DNA from: Lingula anatina
Lineage: Eukaryota > Brachiopoda > Lingulata > Lingulida > Lingulidae
Assembly: GCF_001039355.2 (NCBI RefSeq)
Contig: NW_019775924.1
Span: forward strand, 66,565 to 110,594
Direction of reading: 5' to 3'
DNA length: 44,030 nt
The notes beneath the pieces were generated by a model that did not search any database, was not told the DNA's origin, and was given only the letters and a program-made list of their open reading frames with translations. Positions 11,072 through 23,476 of the stretch are shown piece after piece; the stretch's first letter is position 1; every line of letters starts with the position of its first letter. A program made the translations under genes and the position numbers.

Positions 11072-13584
11072 ATGGAGACGTGTTGTGGCTGTATGGACCT
11101 GGAACAGGGCTCCATTGCAAGTGCGATATGGTCTATGGTAAGTATGAAAAATTACAAAGTGTAGAAGTAAAACTATTATATGAATTTATTTAAAAAATGA
11201 CAAAAATGAATAGAGAGATGAAAGATGTGGAGTAATATTCAGTGCGAGAGCTTTCCCTGACGTTTTACATTTGTTAAATGCATCATCAGGCAGGCGTGTA
11301 GGTAGTTAATTTTTTTAGGGATAAAACAATTAAGAAAAAAGTTTCAGCGGAGGAAAATGCGAAAATGCATGCACCGAGTATGTACTAGAATTTGCTTCAG
11401 TTGGTTGTGATGTTGACCGGCAATGCAATATCTAAATATACATTAGGCTTGTCGAAGTGGGTACTGCTCCTTCCCCTGCCCCCGCTCCCTGCTTCTTGTA
11501 TTTTACTTAGGGTTGGCTTGGTTTTAAAGTGTGTGTGTGTGTGTGGGGGGGGGGGGGGTTTTNNNNNNNNNNNNNNNNNNNNNNNNNNNNNNNNNNNNNN
11601 NNNNNNNNNNNNNNNNNNNNNNNNNNNNNNNNNNNNNNNNNNNNNNNNNNNNNNNNNNNNNNNNNNNNNNNNNGGGGGGGGGGGGGGGGGGGGGTTTAAA
11701 CCCCTGACTACTGATTGTAGTCAGGGGAATGTACCGGCATGCACCGGCATGAATACTACAATCACAGCGCTGCACGTCAGCTATATTGCGGGACTATAGG
11801 CGCTAACTAGTACTACATGTAGCACATTTAATATGTAATATTTTTCCAAATCATTTTTCTCCGATTTTCCCCATTTTTTCTATTTATAAATGAAAACAAT
11901 TTATAATCTTCTCAGTGTAATTGTATTTACTGTATATTGAAGCAAATATAAATACATGTTTTCCTGTTTTGCACCATTCTGACGCAGAGCAACAATGCTG
12001 TACAATGTATATGCCATTTTGCTTAATTCAGTTTACATAGGGTAACATCCGCTACTTGTATGCAAAATTCCAAAATCCTCTGTGCAGGCTTTGCCAACAT
12101 ATCGAAACTTTTTTGACTGGACCATGCACTGCCATAGTCATAATTGGCCAGCCTTAAGAACACTACCCTGAGAAATTACCATACATTACGTTATACAGCA
12201 CTGCTCCAGTGAAGGCAGTCTGGTAATTGTTACTGACACACCTGACAACACAACACATTTATCTATTATCATAACTGCAATGTACTTTTTAGATATAAAT
12301 AATACATTTTACCTAGACATACCTTTGGCACTAAAACATTCCATTTTAAACGTCCAGTCTGTATTTATGTCTGGTTTCAGATCATCGGGGCCTTATCGCT
12401 GGGCCTACGTGGCTATGAGATTAGTTTAATTTATGAAGCCCACGGTAAGTTTATAATTATATGAATAAGTTTCTTAAAAGATTCTCAAGATTCTTGACCA
12501 CTGTTCAATAGACAATAATTACTCATGGACTTTTGTTCAATGAATGACGAACACAATTCATTCTGAAAAATCACGTTCTAGATAACCTCTTATCCATTAT
12601 TATGCCTGACATTTTCTCTCTTTTTTTTTTCAGACGACCCCTCTGTTCTAGGACATCTGTTCTACTTATATTGGGCGGACATCGCTGTGACGGGGCTGTG
12701 GTTCTTATTCTCTATTCTGCTCATGATAGGTGTCGTTATGGTCAGTTCTTTAATTCAATGCTCTTTATAGCTATAAACATTGTCAGCTAAGGTAATACGA
12801 CACCGTTTCAGGTTTTATTCTGCCATCAAAGTTTTCAAGTTAGCATTCCAAGAAAAGCTTACATAACAGGAGAAAGCTACATCTAGTATTTTGATTGAAC
12901 TTGCGCCAGATTTAATGAAATCTGTTGTGAAAAATTGAAAATCCTCGAATAGGCAGCGATTAAAATGCGCTGTTATCAATATCCGATTGCGAAAAGAGAT
13001 CAATGTTGTGGAAACAAGATGTGTGGGTGTGGTGGGCATGGGGTAGGGGTACAGCGGAGGGCTTCATAACACAAAAAAACCTTTTTGTGGATCATTTCAC
13101 CCCAGTTATATATCAATGTGTATGTCACGGGAGGGAGGACTGCTATGTTTACCTTTAGTTTTCGTATTTCAGGGCATCCGTGGGATGTTTTTACCGTGGA
13201 TGATTTTGACCGCGGTTCTCATTGTTTTGCAAGCGATTAATTTGATCCTGTATTTCCTTGTCATTGGTAAGAAAAAAGGAATGACCTGTAATTGTAGAAA
13301 ATTCGTTTATACAAAACATGACTTCTAATAGTACAGAATCTCCCAAAACATTTTTCTTTTAAGTTCAGTAATTTTTTACCCAGTGTTAAGTACTACATAT
13401 ACATGTAGGAACGCTATGCCAAAGGTTTTAATCAAATAGATATGCTGTCGATTATGTATGTAAATCCAAGGCCTCGTATGTAAATAATATTTATTCCTAC
13501 TTTTTCTTGTAGCTCTCGTGTTTACCAACCCAATCACGGTAGTGGCATTTATTTTAGCAGTGGTAATAGTTCTTGTTAGTGTAA

Positions 13585-13670
<86 letters not shown>

Positions 13671-13828
13671 TTGTGTGTTTTCTTTATATATACACTGTTT
13701 TAGTAACTGTCTTTTTTTTGTTTCAGATTTACGCCATGGTGTGCGTCTCGGCACATTACAGACAACTCTCCACCTTGCCAGAAAGCATTGAAATGCAGCC
13801 TCGCTACCCAGGAAGACACGCCATCTGA
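11072..13828 (+). CDS. Four-transmembrane LAPTM4/DUF4728-like protein, copy B (intact)
   Basis: The six exons are 11072-11137, 12381-12444, 12634-12740, 13173-13266, 13513-13580 and 13727-13828, with all GT/AG sites present and phases 0,1,0,1,0. They total 501 nt, or 166 aa. The product starts METCCGCMDLEQGS. Hydrophobic segments lie at about residues 13-40, 60-79, 84-110 and 118-143. A short loop (around DDPSVLGH) separates TM1 from TM2, and the polar C-terminal tail ends PGRHAI. The start is the ATG shared by all copies just before the CC-x-C motif. The family assignment (LAPTM4/Mtp or DUF4728, endolysosomal or Golgi membrane proteins) rests on the Cys-rich head and four-TM layout, so function is uncertain. 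Intron 1 contains an assembly gap and about 0.5 kb not found in the other copies. The donor of intron 3 is the weak gtcagt. Confidence 0.75.
11563..11673. other. Assembly gap of 111 N inside a poly-G tract
   Basis: The Ns are flanked by (gt)n and poly-G on the left and poly-G on the right. The gap lies in intron 1 of copy B, at the place where copy A has a G-rich tract, so the missing sequence is probably mostly G-rich simple repeat. Confidence 0.95.
11701..11727. repeat. Perfect 11-bp inverted repeat with a 5-nt loop
   Basis: The arm cccctgactac and its exact complement gtagtcagggg are separated by tgatt, just after the poly-G gap in intron 1 of copy B. The other copies do not share it exactly. 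Confidence 0.7.
13585..13680. repeat. Compound microsatellite (ct)n (ta)n (tg)n
   Basis: Three dinucleotide runs lie end to end in intron 5 of copy B. Shorter (ct)n tracts sit at the same place in copy A (about 3964-3997) and copy C (about 19201-19226). Confidence 0.95.
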
Positions 13829-14510
13829 AAGGAAAATGCCACCACTGAAGTTCAGCGCGCCCAAAATTAGTGTATGCCCAACTTTGCCAGCTGTCAGACA
13901 CTTTCACCTCACTCTTCTCTTTTTGCAAATTTATTTTTACAAATCTCTGTACAGGGAGTGGGATTTTAATATATTTATTTGTTTGTTTGTTTGTTCGTTC
14001 GTTTGTTTGTTTACTATTTTGTTTCCATAGCATTAACTTCCCAACAGCGGCGCTTTGTCAGAGTTAACTTTTGTAATATTTTCTGTTTTTTTATAATGTA
14101 GAGTATTGCATTATTCTCGAATTACTCAAGATCTAAACACAAATATTTGATAAGTTACGATATGTATCACAGCTCATTATTGTTATATATTCATGAGTGG
14201 GATGACATGTTTTACGGTAGAAGATCCATTCCTTATTACGTTTATCTGCTAAATATACCACATGGTATACACTTTTGGTATTATTAAAATTTGTATTAAG
14301 TAATCCATTGCAAAAAATATTTCCGTTGAGAGTCCCTTACCTCTTCACTGAGGCAGTTTACTTGAGGTAATCTACATTTGCCTTTTGTACACATTTGAGT
14401 TTTATTATTCAAGATCTAGACACATAGATTGGATAAGTAACAATATGTATCTGAGCTTATTATTGTTATATATTTATGAAATGGCATGTTTTATGGTCTA
14501 CGATACTGTT

Positions 14511-14554
<44 letters not shown>

Positions 14555-15813
14555 GGATGGACCACTTTTGCCGTAGCGCTACATACATGTAGAACTTATT
14601 TCATAAAGCCATGGGTCTTATTTTACGCATATGTTTAAATGGATTTTGCGATTTTCTTCCCATATATCTTTAAATGTTTTTTTCCATATATGTTTTAAAT
14701 GTTGGCAATTTTTTTAATTACATAGATAATGGTTAATAAAACATGTTTTGTATTAATTTAATATGTATTAGAAATTTAAGTTTATTTTCTCATGTACTCA
14801 TAATAATTTGGTTTGAGTATTTAGTATGGTGAGATGCATATGGTGATCGCATAGTCAGTTGAACATTACCACATAATCTACCAGCAACTGCGCTGACATC
14901 TAGATCTGGAAAAAAGTAAATCCATTACTGTATTGACCGAGAACGCAGGTGTAAACTGCATATACTCTTTAATGTAAAATGTGACTCATAAAATTTTAGT
15001 GGTGTCGGTTTCTGACTCTTTAGTAAATGTTTTTCTTTATGTACAGTTAGATTTGTTGCTTTATTTGTGTGCTAATATATTCAAAACACAGAGAATAAGA
15101 GAGAAAGTAGTGAGGAAACGCAACAAACTGATGAAGAAATACACAATAAGATTAAAAAGGATCCATAAAAATGTCAGAGGTAACATCGTAAATGATTTTA
15201 ATTAACACAATTGAATGTGTAATTTATGTAAATGGACGTCTATCCCCATAAAATTTTTAAAAAATCATTATTAAATTAAAATTTAAAAATTCTTACCGCA
15301 AATAATAAAGCCAACTTGATAAATAATTTAAGACAAGAATTAAATTTCGGATTCTGATAAAGAAATTGAACATTGATTTTTATGGACCACAGTAAGTCGA
15401 TGAATACATTAAAACATTCAATTCTAAGTACCCCAATTTTTTCTCCCTTTACTTCTCCAATCTGCGACAAGGGCAACACTTAAAGATTTTGTTACCTTTT
15501 ATTTTTTACATTTTTGGCTGTCAGATGTATGTAATATAGGATCAGGGCCCCGTATCTCGAAAGCAACGGGCATTGCGACCGTGCGCAAGCGTCTCGATTC
15601 CATAACTCACCCATACTCGCCCCATATAATACATTGTAGCCTCTATGTGATAACGCTATTCGCAGTACGCGATGCTTACGAGATACTGGGCCAGGTGTAC
15701 GCTTTGCAGCGACAGTTAAAACTCACTTTTAAAAAGTCGATTAAAATAAAGATTTTTCATGCAGTACCTGATATACGTGTACCAACGTAACACTAAAACT
15801 GGCTGCATACATC

Positions 15814-16044
15814 TAAGTCCCCATTTCCATAGATTTTAAATGGATCTATCCCTGTGGAGAGTCTCACTAGATTACTGTCAGCTTAGCCGGCTTAAGCGTC
15901 TGTCCCGCCTACTAAAAGCTGTAAGGGGGTAATTAAATATGGTGCGCGCTCGGCTGACTGCAATTTAGCGTGAACCCCCAGGGAGTTAGGTCGTTCTAAA
16001 TCTTAATCTCTGGATCGATCTAAATCTCTGGGAATGCACCCTAA
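15814..16044. mobile_element. Foldback MITE, family 1 (copy 1)
   Basis: It starts agtccccatttccatag and ends ctctgggaatgcaccctaa. The arms are long imperfect inverted repeats carrying ggatcta/tagatcgatc motifs and a central (a/g)gcgggaca-type segment. Relatives lie at 30113-30380, 34941-35170 and 37808-38029. Confidence 0.7.
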
Positions 16045-16460
16045 TAGTGGGCGGACTATCTGTATACGGCCCTTGGTTTCTTAACACCAGTGAACGCGAG
16101 ATTAATAACCGGTCCCTTAAGCTTGTACTACAGCAGTTGCAAAGAAGAAATATATATCCAAGTGACATTTGACACGGCTTTACTTGATATCGTCAGCCAC
16201 TTCCGACTTAAAAAGTTCATGATTATATATTATTTCAACAGCCTGCTGCTGGTTAGTGTACGTGCCCATAAACATTGAAACACTGCCTAATTTATCAACC
16301 GCTATGAATAATTTATGTTAAGTCGTTGTCAGGAAGACCGCCGTGCCTTGAGATTATTGCATGATCCACCGAGAACGTTGACGTATCAAGAAATACACTG
16401 CATGCCCGAAGGTTATGATAAACAAGGTCAGAGAAATAAAGGATAGGCTAAAAACGTGCC

Positions 16461-16535
16461 GTTATGATCGTCTAGGGTACCCCAACCAGCGACCTGACGT
16501 CACAGTACTAACCGGGGTGATGAATTTACATTTGT
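16461..16535 (+). promoter_or_regulatory. Conserved upstream block of copy C
   Basis: The block begins gttatgatcgtctaggg and aligns with 484-560 upstream of copy A, sharing cagcgacct, the cgtcacagt core and a downstream atttacat. Conservation in diverged flanks suggests regulatory use, but no factor can be named. Confidence 0.35.
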
Positions 16536-16650
16536 TTCGGGGAAATCTATTTTAATAATTCTAATCCATTTAAGTAATTAGAATTACCGCAGTGAATTTT
16601 GCGTAATACCGGATGAAATTCAACCCCGGATATGATCTATACCTGGAGCG

Positions 16651-16660
16651 TTATAAAAAA
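16651..16660 (+). promoter_or_regulatory. TATA box of copy C
   Basis: The ttataaaaaa lies about 100 bp before the ATG at 16763, leaving room for a start site near 16680-16690. Copy A has a degraded version at the same place and copy B none. Confidence 0.6.
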
Positions 16661-16762
16661 GGGACGCATTGTTGTGCAGTAAACATTCGTCAGGTTATTG
16701 TGCTAGATTAAGCCGTTTATCGCTAATCTCTTGTTAATAATTTTAGTTTAGTAATTACAATC

Positions 16763-19561
16763 ATGAAGACGTGTTGTCGCTGTATGAATCTTAAACAAGG
16801 CTCCATAGCAAGTGCGATATGGTCTATAGTAAGTAAAATCGACAAACAATAGTGAAACATTGGAATAAATTATTTTAAATTACGGAAAATGTATTCGGTA
16901 GAGATGAAAGATATAAGGTTTTTTAATTGTCGGAGTATTTTCTATTGTCATATCAAACGTATCACCTTCAGGAGGTGTGTTGAATCGGTGTGGAAGAGGG
17001 AGAGGGGGCATAACAACAAAAATACATGTAAATTATTTCCATATCCCCCAGTGTTTGTAGTGAACATCGGGTTATTGTAGTGTCGGCCTATATGACGTCA
17101 GCGACGTAACATTGTACGTGTTTTGTGAAAAGAAAATTAGGTAAAAGAATTGGACATTGTTCTGAATCCCCCTTCCCAGCTTCTTGCACTTTGGATCGGC
17201 TTGTTTTAAAAACTGCTTGTGGTGGGACGGATTAAACCCTATATATAGACCCCTGCACGCCCCCTACGACTACGTAGTGGTGCGACAAGAATGGTAGTCC
17301 ATATAGTCCATTTAGTGCAGGTTAGGGTTAGTCGGAGCATGGGGTAAGCATATGAGACGAATGACACCGTTACAAAGTAATTGGGAACGGACTACGGTTC
17401 CCAGCGGACTACCATTCCCGCCACACTGCTCGAAAATCCGATACCACAATCACAGCACTGCATGTCAGCTATGGCTGCGGTCTCATTTCACATCAAAACG
17501 TCGAATTATATTAACTATCAGAATTTGAACTTCATTTAGTGTTTATGTCTGGTTTCAGATCAAAGGGACCATAGCGCTGGGCCTGTATGGCCACCTGCTA
17601 AGTTTGATATATCAAGCCAACGGTAAGTGTAAATAAGTCTATAAGTGATTCTCAGACGGGCAGTTGAGATAATATTCATTTGGTTATATTGATTGATTTA
17701 TTTATTCACTGTTATTTAATGAATGACGAACACGAGAATTTCTGTAGGTTGGTGATGAATAACGTACCGGATAAAGCTACGTCTTATGTAATATCATGTC
17801 CGACACTTTGTTCCTTTTTTCCAGGTGACGAATCTGTTTACGCACTTGAGTTCTACAATTACTGGTCGAAAATCGCTCTGAGATCACTGTGGATCCTGTT
17901 CTCCATTCTTCTCATCATAGGCGTGGTTAAGGTCAGATCAGAGTCACTCTTAAACGACATACGAGAACTAGTTTGTTTAAATTCAGTATTATTTATAGAC
18001 AATGTATATGAACCCAATTGTAACTTTAATAATGCAATAGAACACCGCTTGAAAAGGTTTTTTTTTTTTTGCGTTGTAAATGTTAATCTGAAAGCGGTGG
18101 TAAGGCATCTTGTTCAGTGTAGTTTTTTATTCATAGTCTATGCTTATAGAAAAACGGAGCTTATTTGTTTTTAGTTCCACAAAGCTATAATAATTTATTA
18201 TGTAGAGTAGAAAAATCTTCAAACAGATAGCAAGTGCTCTAGTGTCAGTACGCAGTTGTCAAAATCCACTTTCTAAAATGGGTCCAATGTGTTGGGTGGG
18301 GGTGGGGAGAGGAGCTGGGGGTGGGGAGGGTGTCAATACTTTACACCAAATATTAATTTTTGTAAATTATTTTTTACTTTTATATACCGTATTCCAGGGT
18401 ATCCGTGGTATGTTTATTCCATGGATGATTATGGACGGGATTTTCGTCTTTGTGGAAGGCTTCAGCTTGATCCAATCCTTCCTTGCAATTGGTAGGTATA
18501 ACATTTATACTAACCACGACTGTATACAAAGACATGATCACTGCCATGACTTCTTGCCTGGTCTAAATACACGCACGTCCAGTGTGCTTCAAGATACTTG
18601 ATGGCTCATTACATGACATATGCTATAGGATTTCTCCGTACTTTTTCATTTGTAGATTTCTTATTTTATGTCCAGTATCTTAGTACTTCGCACAGACACG
18701 CAAGTGAAACATTCACAAGTGTAACATTCTATAACACAACGGTCCTTCAGTTAAAGTCTTTATGAAGTGGTACATGTAGTAATTAATTTCATATAGTATA
18801 TAGGTCTCCAGCCCTTATATATTTCATACACAATCTCATTAAATGGTTATGATTTAATTTGTTATGCCGAAATTATGTAAAGATAGAAGCGATACAAGAG
18901 TTTTAAAAATATACCAAATGACAAGGATTAAATTAAATGATCTTGATGAAGTCTGAAATTATCATAAAAAAGTTCAGGTCGAATTGCTTCTTGTATATTT
19001 TTGTGAAATCTTATTGAATTGCCACATGTTACAGATGGCTGAAACTTTTAAAATTTACTCTGTTGATTATGTAGATTTCATTACTTGATCTGTGCATAAT
19101 ACTTTTTTTCATTCTTTTTCATGAAGCCTGGACGTTAAGCAGATTACTTCCGGCAGTGTTATTCTTTCTATTTTTGGCGTTACTTCTTATCGATGTAAGT
19201 GCTCTCTCTCTCTCTCTCTCTCTCTTGCGCGCGCGCGAGTGAGTGTATATACTGAATGCATTTTTAATTTGAGTGCAGTCGCAACTAAAACTGATCCACA
19301 GAACTGTTGGTCTTCCGATCAGCTTCTTCTGATTGCGCCCTTTTAGTATTATGCATCGTCCCTCATTTTTAAAGGAATTTTTAAAAGGAGTCGTATTTAT
19401 AGCCATCATTAGTAGACGTCCTGTTTTAGAGTATCATTTGGCTTACTATCGTGTTTCAGCTTTACGCCCTGGTGTGTGTCTCGGCATATTACAGACAACT
19501 CTCCCCCGCGACAGGTGACACTGAAATGCAGCCTAACAACCCGGAAGAAGACGCCATATGA
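16763..19561 (+). CDS. Four-transmembrane LAPTM4/DUF4728-like protein, copy C (intact)
   Basis: The six exons are 16763-16828, 17559-17622, 17825-17931, 18398-18491, 19127-19194 and 19460-19561, phases 0,1,0,1,0, giving 501 nt or 166 aa. The product begins MKTCCRCMNLKQGS and has the same four hydrophobic segments as copy B. Exon 5 is very different from copies A and B (TLSRLLPAVLFF instead of LFTDPISAVAFI), yet it has the same length and phase and still encodes TM4; its acceptor, atgaag, is weak. The tail ends NNPEEDAI and is more acidic than in the other copies. Exons 2-3 are much closer to copy A than to copy B. With a TATA box and all splice sites present, this copy looks the most clearly functional. 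The family assignment is by resemblance only. Confidence 0.75.
17278..17428. mobile_element. ~150-bp inverted-repeat insertion in intron 1 of copy C
   Basis: The left end carries gaatggtagtcc and the right end ggactaccattcc. An inner hairpin gggaac...gttccc lies near the right end. Aligning intron 1 of copies A, B and C shows this stretch is extra in C, between gactacg and ctcgaaaatcc. Target duplication was not identified. Confidence 0.55.
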
Positions 19562-20574
19562 TATGATCGTAAAATGTCATCACTGATCGATGAAGTGCAA
19601 TGTGCCCGATAGTAGTATAAAATATACGGCAAACCTCCTCAACTTCATATGCAAGGCAGCTTTACTGCTGTTTCCGCACGATTTCACAGTTTTGAAATGC
19701 TTTTCGTACGTTTTCCAAGTTAACGCACGACCCACCATTGTTCCTCACTCCAACACCGATATATTGTGCGTTAGACGAATGGAACGTCGGTACTGCTACT
19801 TAACGTGCTCGGTGCTATAACAGGCCTGTGTGTGTTGAACTCTCTCCATTGATCAAAACAATCGCATTTGTACATGTAAAATGCTGTCTGTGCCGAATAC
19901 TTTTCAACTTACAGGCCATCCGGGCCACCAGGGTCTGAGAATCTACTGGCAGGCTCCAATTTTCCAAAAAAAAAATTTGAATTAAATTAACACATTTAGA
20001 TTAAACAGTCTTTCTTTTACAAATAAGACATCTAAACCAAGGAAATTTCAAAGAATTATGAAAAAAGACTTTAACGTTTTGCTGAATTGGAGTACATGTG
20101 ACATCAGAAAAAATCCACTGGCCGGGTAAGACCAGTAAATGACTGGTTTTCAGGAATCAACTACCCGCTCCAATTTTTACTGCCATTGCAGCCGGGCCAG
20201 TCATTCACGTTGTAGACTGAAAATAAATAGGGGAAATCTTCACTGTTGACCGAGTATTATGTTGTCGGTACGATTTGCATCCTATAGGACTTAACTGTGA
20301 CAGAATCGTGAAGGGATGACATTTTTTGTAAAGGCAAAATGACCCATTCCGTCATTATCAAACTTACCCTCTAAATGTGCCTAATGTTTCGTGACATATT
20401 TTATTTTATCTTATCAAAATTTATGTAAGCCAAATCACTGAAAAGATACAGACCCCCCCCCCCGGGCCAGTGTTTCAGTCATTAACCCCGTACTGGTACA
20501 TGTACCCTTTCACTGAGTCAGCTTGCATGTATGTACATCCTACCTGTATGTACATATTGGGTTTTAACTGTTTT

Positions 20575-20604
20575 AGCTGTTCATAATTAAAATTATGAAC
20601 AGCT
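20575..20604. repeat. 30-bp near-perfect palindrome
   Basis: The arm agctgttcataatt is followed by aa and its exact complement. Outer gggttt/aaaccc segments extend the symmetry imperfectly. Confidence 0.8.
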
Positions 20605-21589
20605 CAAACCCGTAATAGAATTCAATCATGCTGCATTTATAGAGAAATTGAGTCCAGTCTTATCTTTTGCATATCATGATATTGAACTAATTTTTACATT
20701 AATTTTAATCAAGTACAATTTGTAAAAAACTGATTGTAATTTACATAGATATTTATTTACTTAACATGTTTATTTAAAATTTATTTTTGTATAATTCAGA
20801 AGTTTAAGTTTATTTTGATAAATAAAATATTATAGTCATTTGGTAAAGAATTGGGCATAATAAGATGCCGTTGACGGGCATAGTAAGGTGAATATGCCAT
20901 AATCTACCATTACCTCAGCCTGCCTCTACATGTTAAAGTACATGTAGCGTCAGACCATTACTGGCATTGTATTGACTAAGGAAGCAGTTATAAATACACG
21001 TAATGTTCCCATTATATAAAAGCTGTGATTTGAGTTGAGTTTGAGTTAACATTGCTGTTAAGGGGCGATGGTTAAGTCTGTATAATAAAAGGTTTTACAT
21101 TATTCAGTTAAACTTGTTGCTACATGTATGACTCCTGTGATTATATATGTTCTAATGTGCTCTTTGATTTGACTAATGGCTAATTTTTTATCAGGACCCA
21201 AACTTTCATCCTTGTCATGGATGATTATGACTTATTTTTTATCAATTGGAAATCATTTTTCGAGGATGTTTTAATTTTAACATGGAAATATGTGGCAGAC
21301 ACATCTTTTTTATTATAAGAAATAACATTGTATGAAGTAAAAATAATGCTTGGAGTCGTTACCATTATCATTGTCATTGATTTTCTTTTTAATCTTGTCT
21401 AAAACTCCGTAATTTAAACCGGTTTCTTTATCTTGCAAATGTATATACATATATAGTATAATAATCATAACCTTATTACGAAATTGCACTCCATTGGGTT
21501 AAAGGTCTACATGGATATACTATGTATATAATGGATATATAATGGATATATAATGGACACCTAGTCAACATACACACTGGGTGGTGACA

Positions 21590-21778
21590 CTCTCGCTGCC
21601 ACACCAGGAATTTGCCCCTGCTTCAACCCTCAAGTACTGAATGCCAAGCAGGTAGCATGCGTGTAGCCTACCGTTTATAAAGCACTGGTATGTCCCCGGA
21701 CGGGGTCGAACTCACGTCCTCCCGCTCCGGAGGCGGACACTGGTGGCGGACACCACAAGCTCATCCGGTTGGTCACAT
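21590..21778 (-). mobile_element. Probable tRNA-derived SINE
   Basis: Read on the minus strand, a tRNA-like head starts near 21778. It has an A-box-like gatgagcttgtggtg, a hairpin around cctccggagcgggagg, and a B-box-like gagttcgacccc at the usual spacing. A non-tRNA body follows to about 21590. The tRNA arms are degenerate, so it is not an active tRNA gene. Confidence 0.5.
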
Positions 21779-22895
21779 ATATTTTGTTTTCCACAGTCTT
21801 AGTGGATTTTCAAAGTTGTATAAACCACATTGTTTCGAGACATGATTGTCTGAATCACTAACGCATTGCGTTAGGAGTGACACTTTTTTGTGCTAGGGAA
21901 GTACATGTACCGGTATATATATATATTCTAATATGTACATGTATATTCTATATAGTGCAATACTTATATGCAGAATTGGTGAATCGAACTCCACGAACTA
22001 GCTATAGAAAAACATATCCTTTAGGATATGTCATAAAAAAGAAGAGTCGGGACTAGTAGAGGCAGGGTCTGATTAACGCAAATTAAACGCATGTTTAGGG
22101 ACCGCAGCCTGGAGGCCAACAAGCTGCTAGAGGAAAGGAATTTAAGGGACATAAAGGTTCAGTAAAATTGAGAAAATGATACTTGTATGGGCGTGATAAA
22201 GAAACTATGTGTTCTAGTATGTCTCATTAGTTCTATGTGCACTACCGGCGGTATATGTACATGTATAATTAAAACTGATTCCGATTGTATTGTATATAGT
22301 TACACAGGCTTTGTCTGCCTTTCCAAAATGGGGCGTTTACTCACCTAAATAGTATTTAAAAGAAAAAGCTCACATTACTCTTTGACCCATTTTGTCTCTT
22401 AAAACGCCTGTTTCGCTAGAGTAAGAGGTCGAGATATGCAAAAAAATGTAATTATTTACCTTACCCAATGATAACAAACACGTGCATGGATATAATTATT
22501 AATTGCATCTTTCATTTAATTAGTTGCATGAAATTCCTGCTAATCAGTGTTAATGACATAAATGTAAAATGACAAGATACATCAAAAATAAAATGCATTA
22601 TTCTAACTAAAGTCTCTTATATCTTTGGTAGCATGTTCTTAACCGCAAAAGGGTGTAAACTATTGAATGTTAATATAATAATATATTTATAAACTGTTCC
22701 TACGGAATGCTCTCTAGTGTTAAATCACACAGTCGTTATATCACAAAAACAATCATTACAAAACAAGGACATTTAAAATGCACGTGTCGGTCAGAAAGAC
22801 AAGTCTTTGATAGCGATAATAGGACGTAAAGACGATTTGTCGTTGAGAAGATCGTTTCTTTTTTCTTTTTTAATGAAAGTCGTTGTTCTCGTATC

Positions 22896-23426
22896 TCAGA
22901 CGTCATCGTTCTCAGAATCGCCGGCTTCGTAAATGTCATTATCAACAAAGACGACGTCATCAGCAACATCCGGGTCTTTTGCCAGGTCATAAAAGCCATC
23001 GTTGTCGCTATCTACTCCCTCATCGTGGTAACTTGATATCATTTTCTTTCGCTTGTCTGGAACTGCATACAAACCAGAGTCATCGTGTGGTATGTCCGAT
23101 GTAGCCGCAATCACACCGAATGTATTTTCATATTGTGGGTCTATTTGTTCTTGACTTGACGGTTCATATACTTCAATTTGCGTAAAGCCCGGATCTCCGG
23201 CAAAGTCCGCGATGTGCTCATTGGCATTTAAATGTTCGGAATAGTCTGCATTTTGGTCCGGCATTTTAGTCTGGGCTGTGTTCTTCTTGTTAGTTTGGGC
23301 AGTTCCCCTGCTTCGCCTGTTTTCAAATAAAGCGAACAAAGAGTTTTGATGGCGATGCTGACTGTTCGTAAGTTAATCTGTACATGTGTGTGTTTGTTTG
23401 TGTGTGTGTGTGTGTGTGTGAGCGTG

Positions 23427-23476
<50 letters not shown>

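Larger units (their letters stand above)
13829..16762. other. Interval between copies B and C
   Basis: The first part is homologous to the 3' flank of copy A (from about 4219), with more divergence. A stretch of roughly 95 bp near 14115-14225 recurs imperfectly at 14400-14500, and a (ta)n run lies at about 14512-14552. A foldback MITE occupies 15814-16044. After about 16075 the sequence aligns to the upstream flank of copy A. No extra gene is supported. Confidence 0.6.
19562..22895. other. Intergenic interval between copy C and the sushi/PAN gene
   Basis: The two neighbouring genes converge on this interval. An AATAAA near 20221 may be the poly(A) signal of copy C. A 30-bp palindrome, a SINE-like element and short tandem copies of atggatata (about 21510-21560) are present. 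No coding exon is recognised. Confidence 0.6.

Noticed and set aside
13617-14033. 138-codon minus-strand open frame
   Set aside because: Shadow of copy B exon 6 and the adjacent microsatellite; its ends are dinucleotide-coded.
17322-17336. Telomere-like ttaggg repeats
   Set aside because: Only one to two units within a transposon-like insertion; no array.
17680-18174. 164-codon open frame in copy C
   Set aside because: It is exon 3 of copy C (17825-17931) read through into its flanking introns; the splice sites define the true exon.
21640-21778. Functional tRNA gene
   Set aside because: A and B boxes are recognisable but the arms do not pair well, and a SINE body follows.
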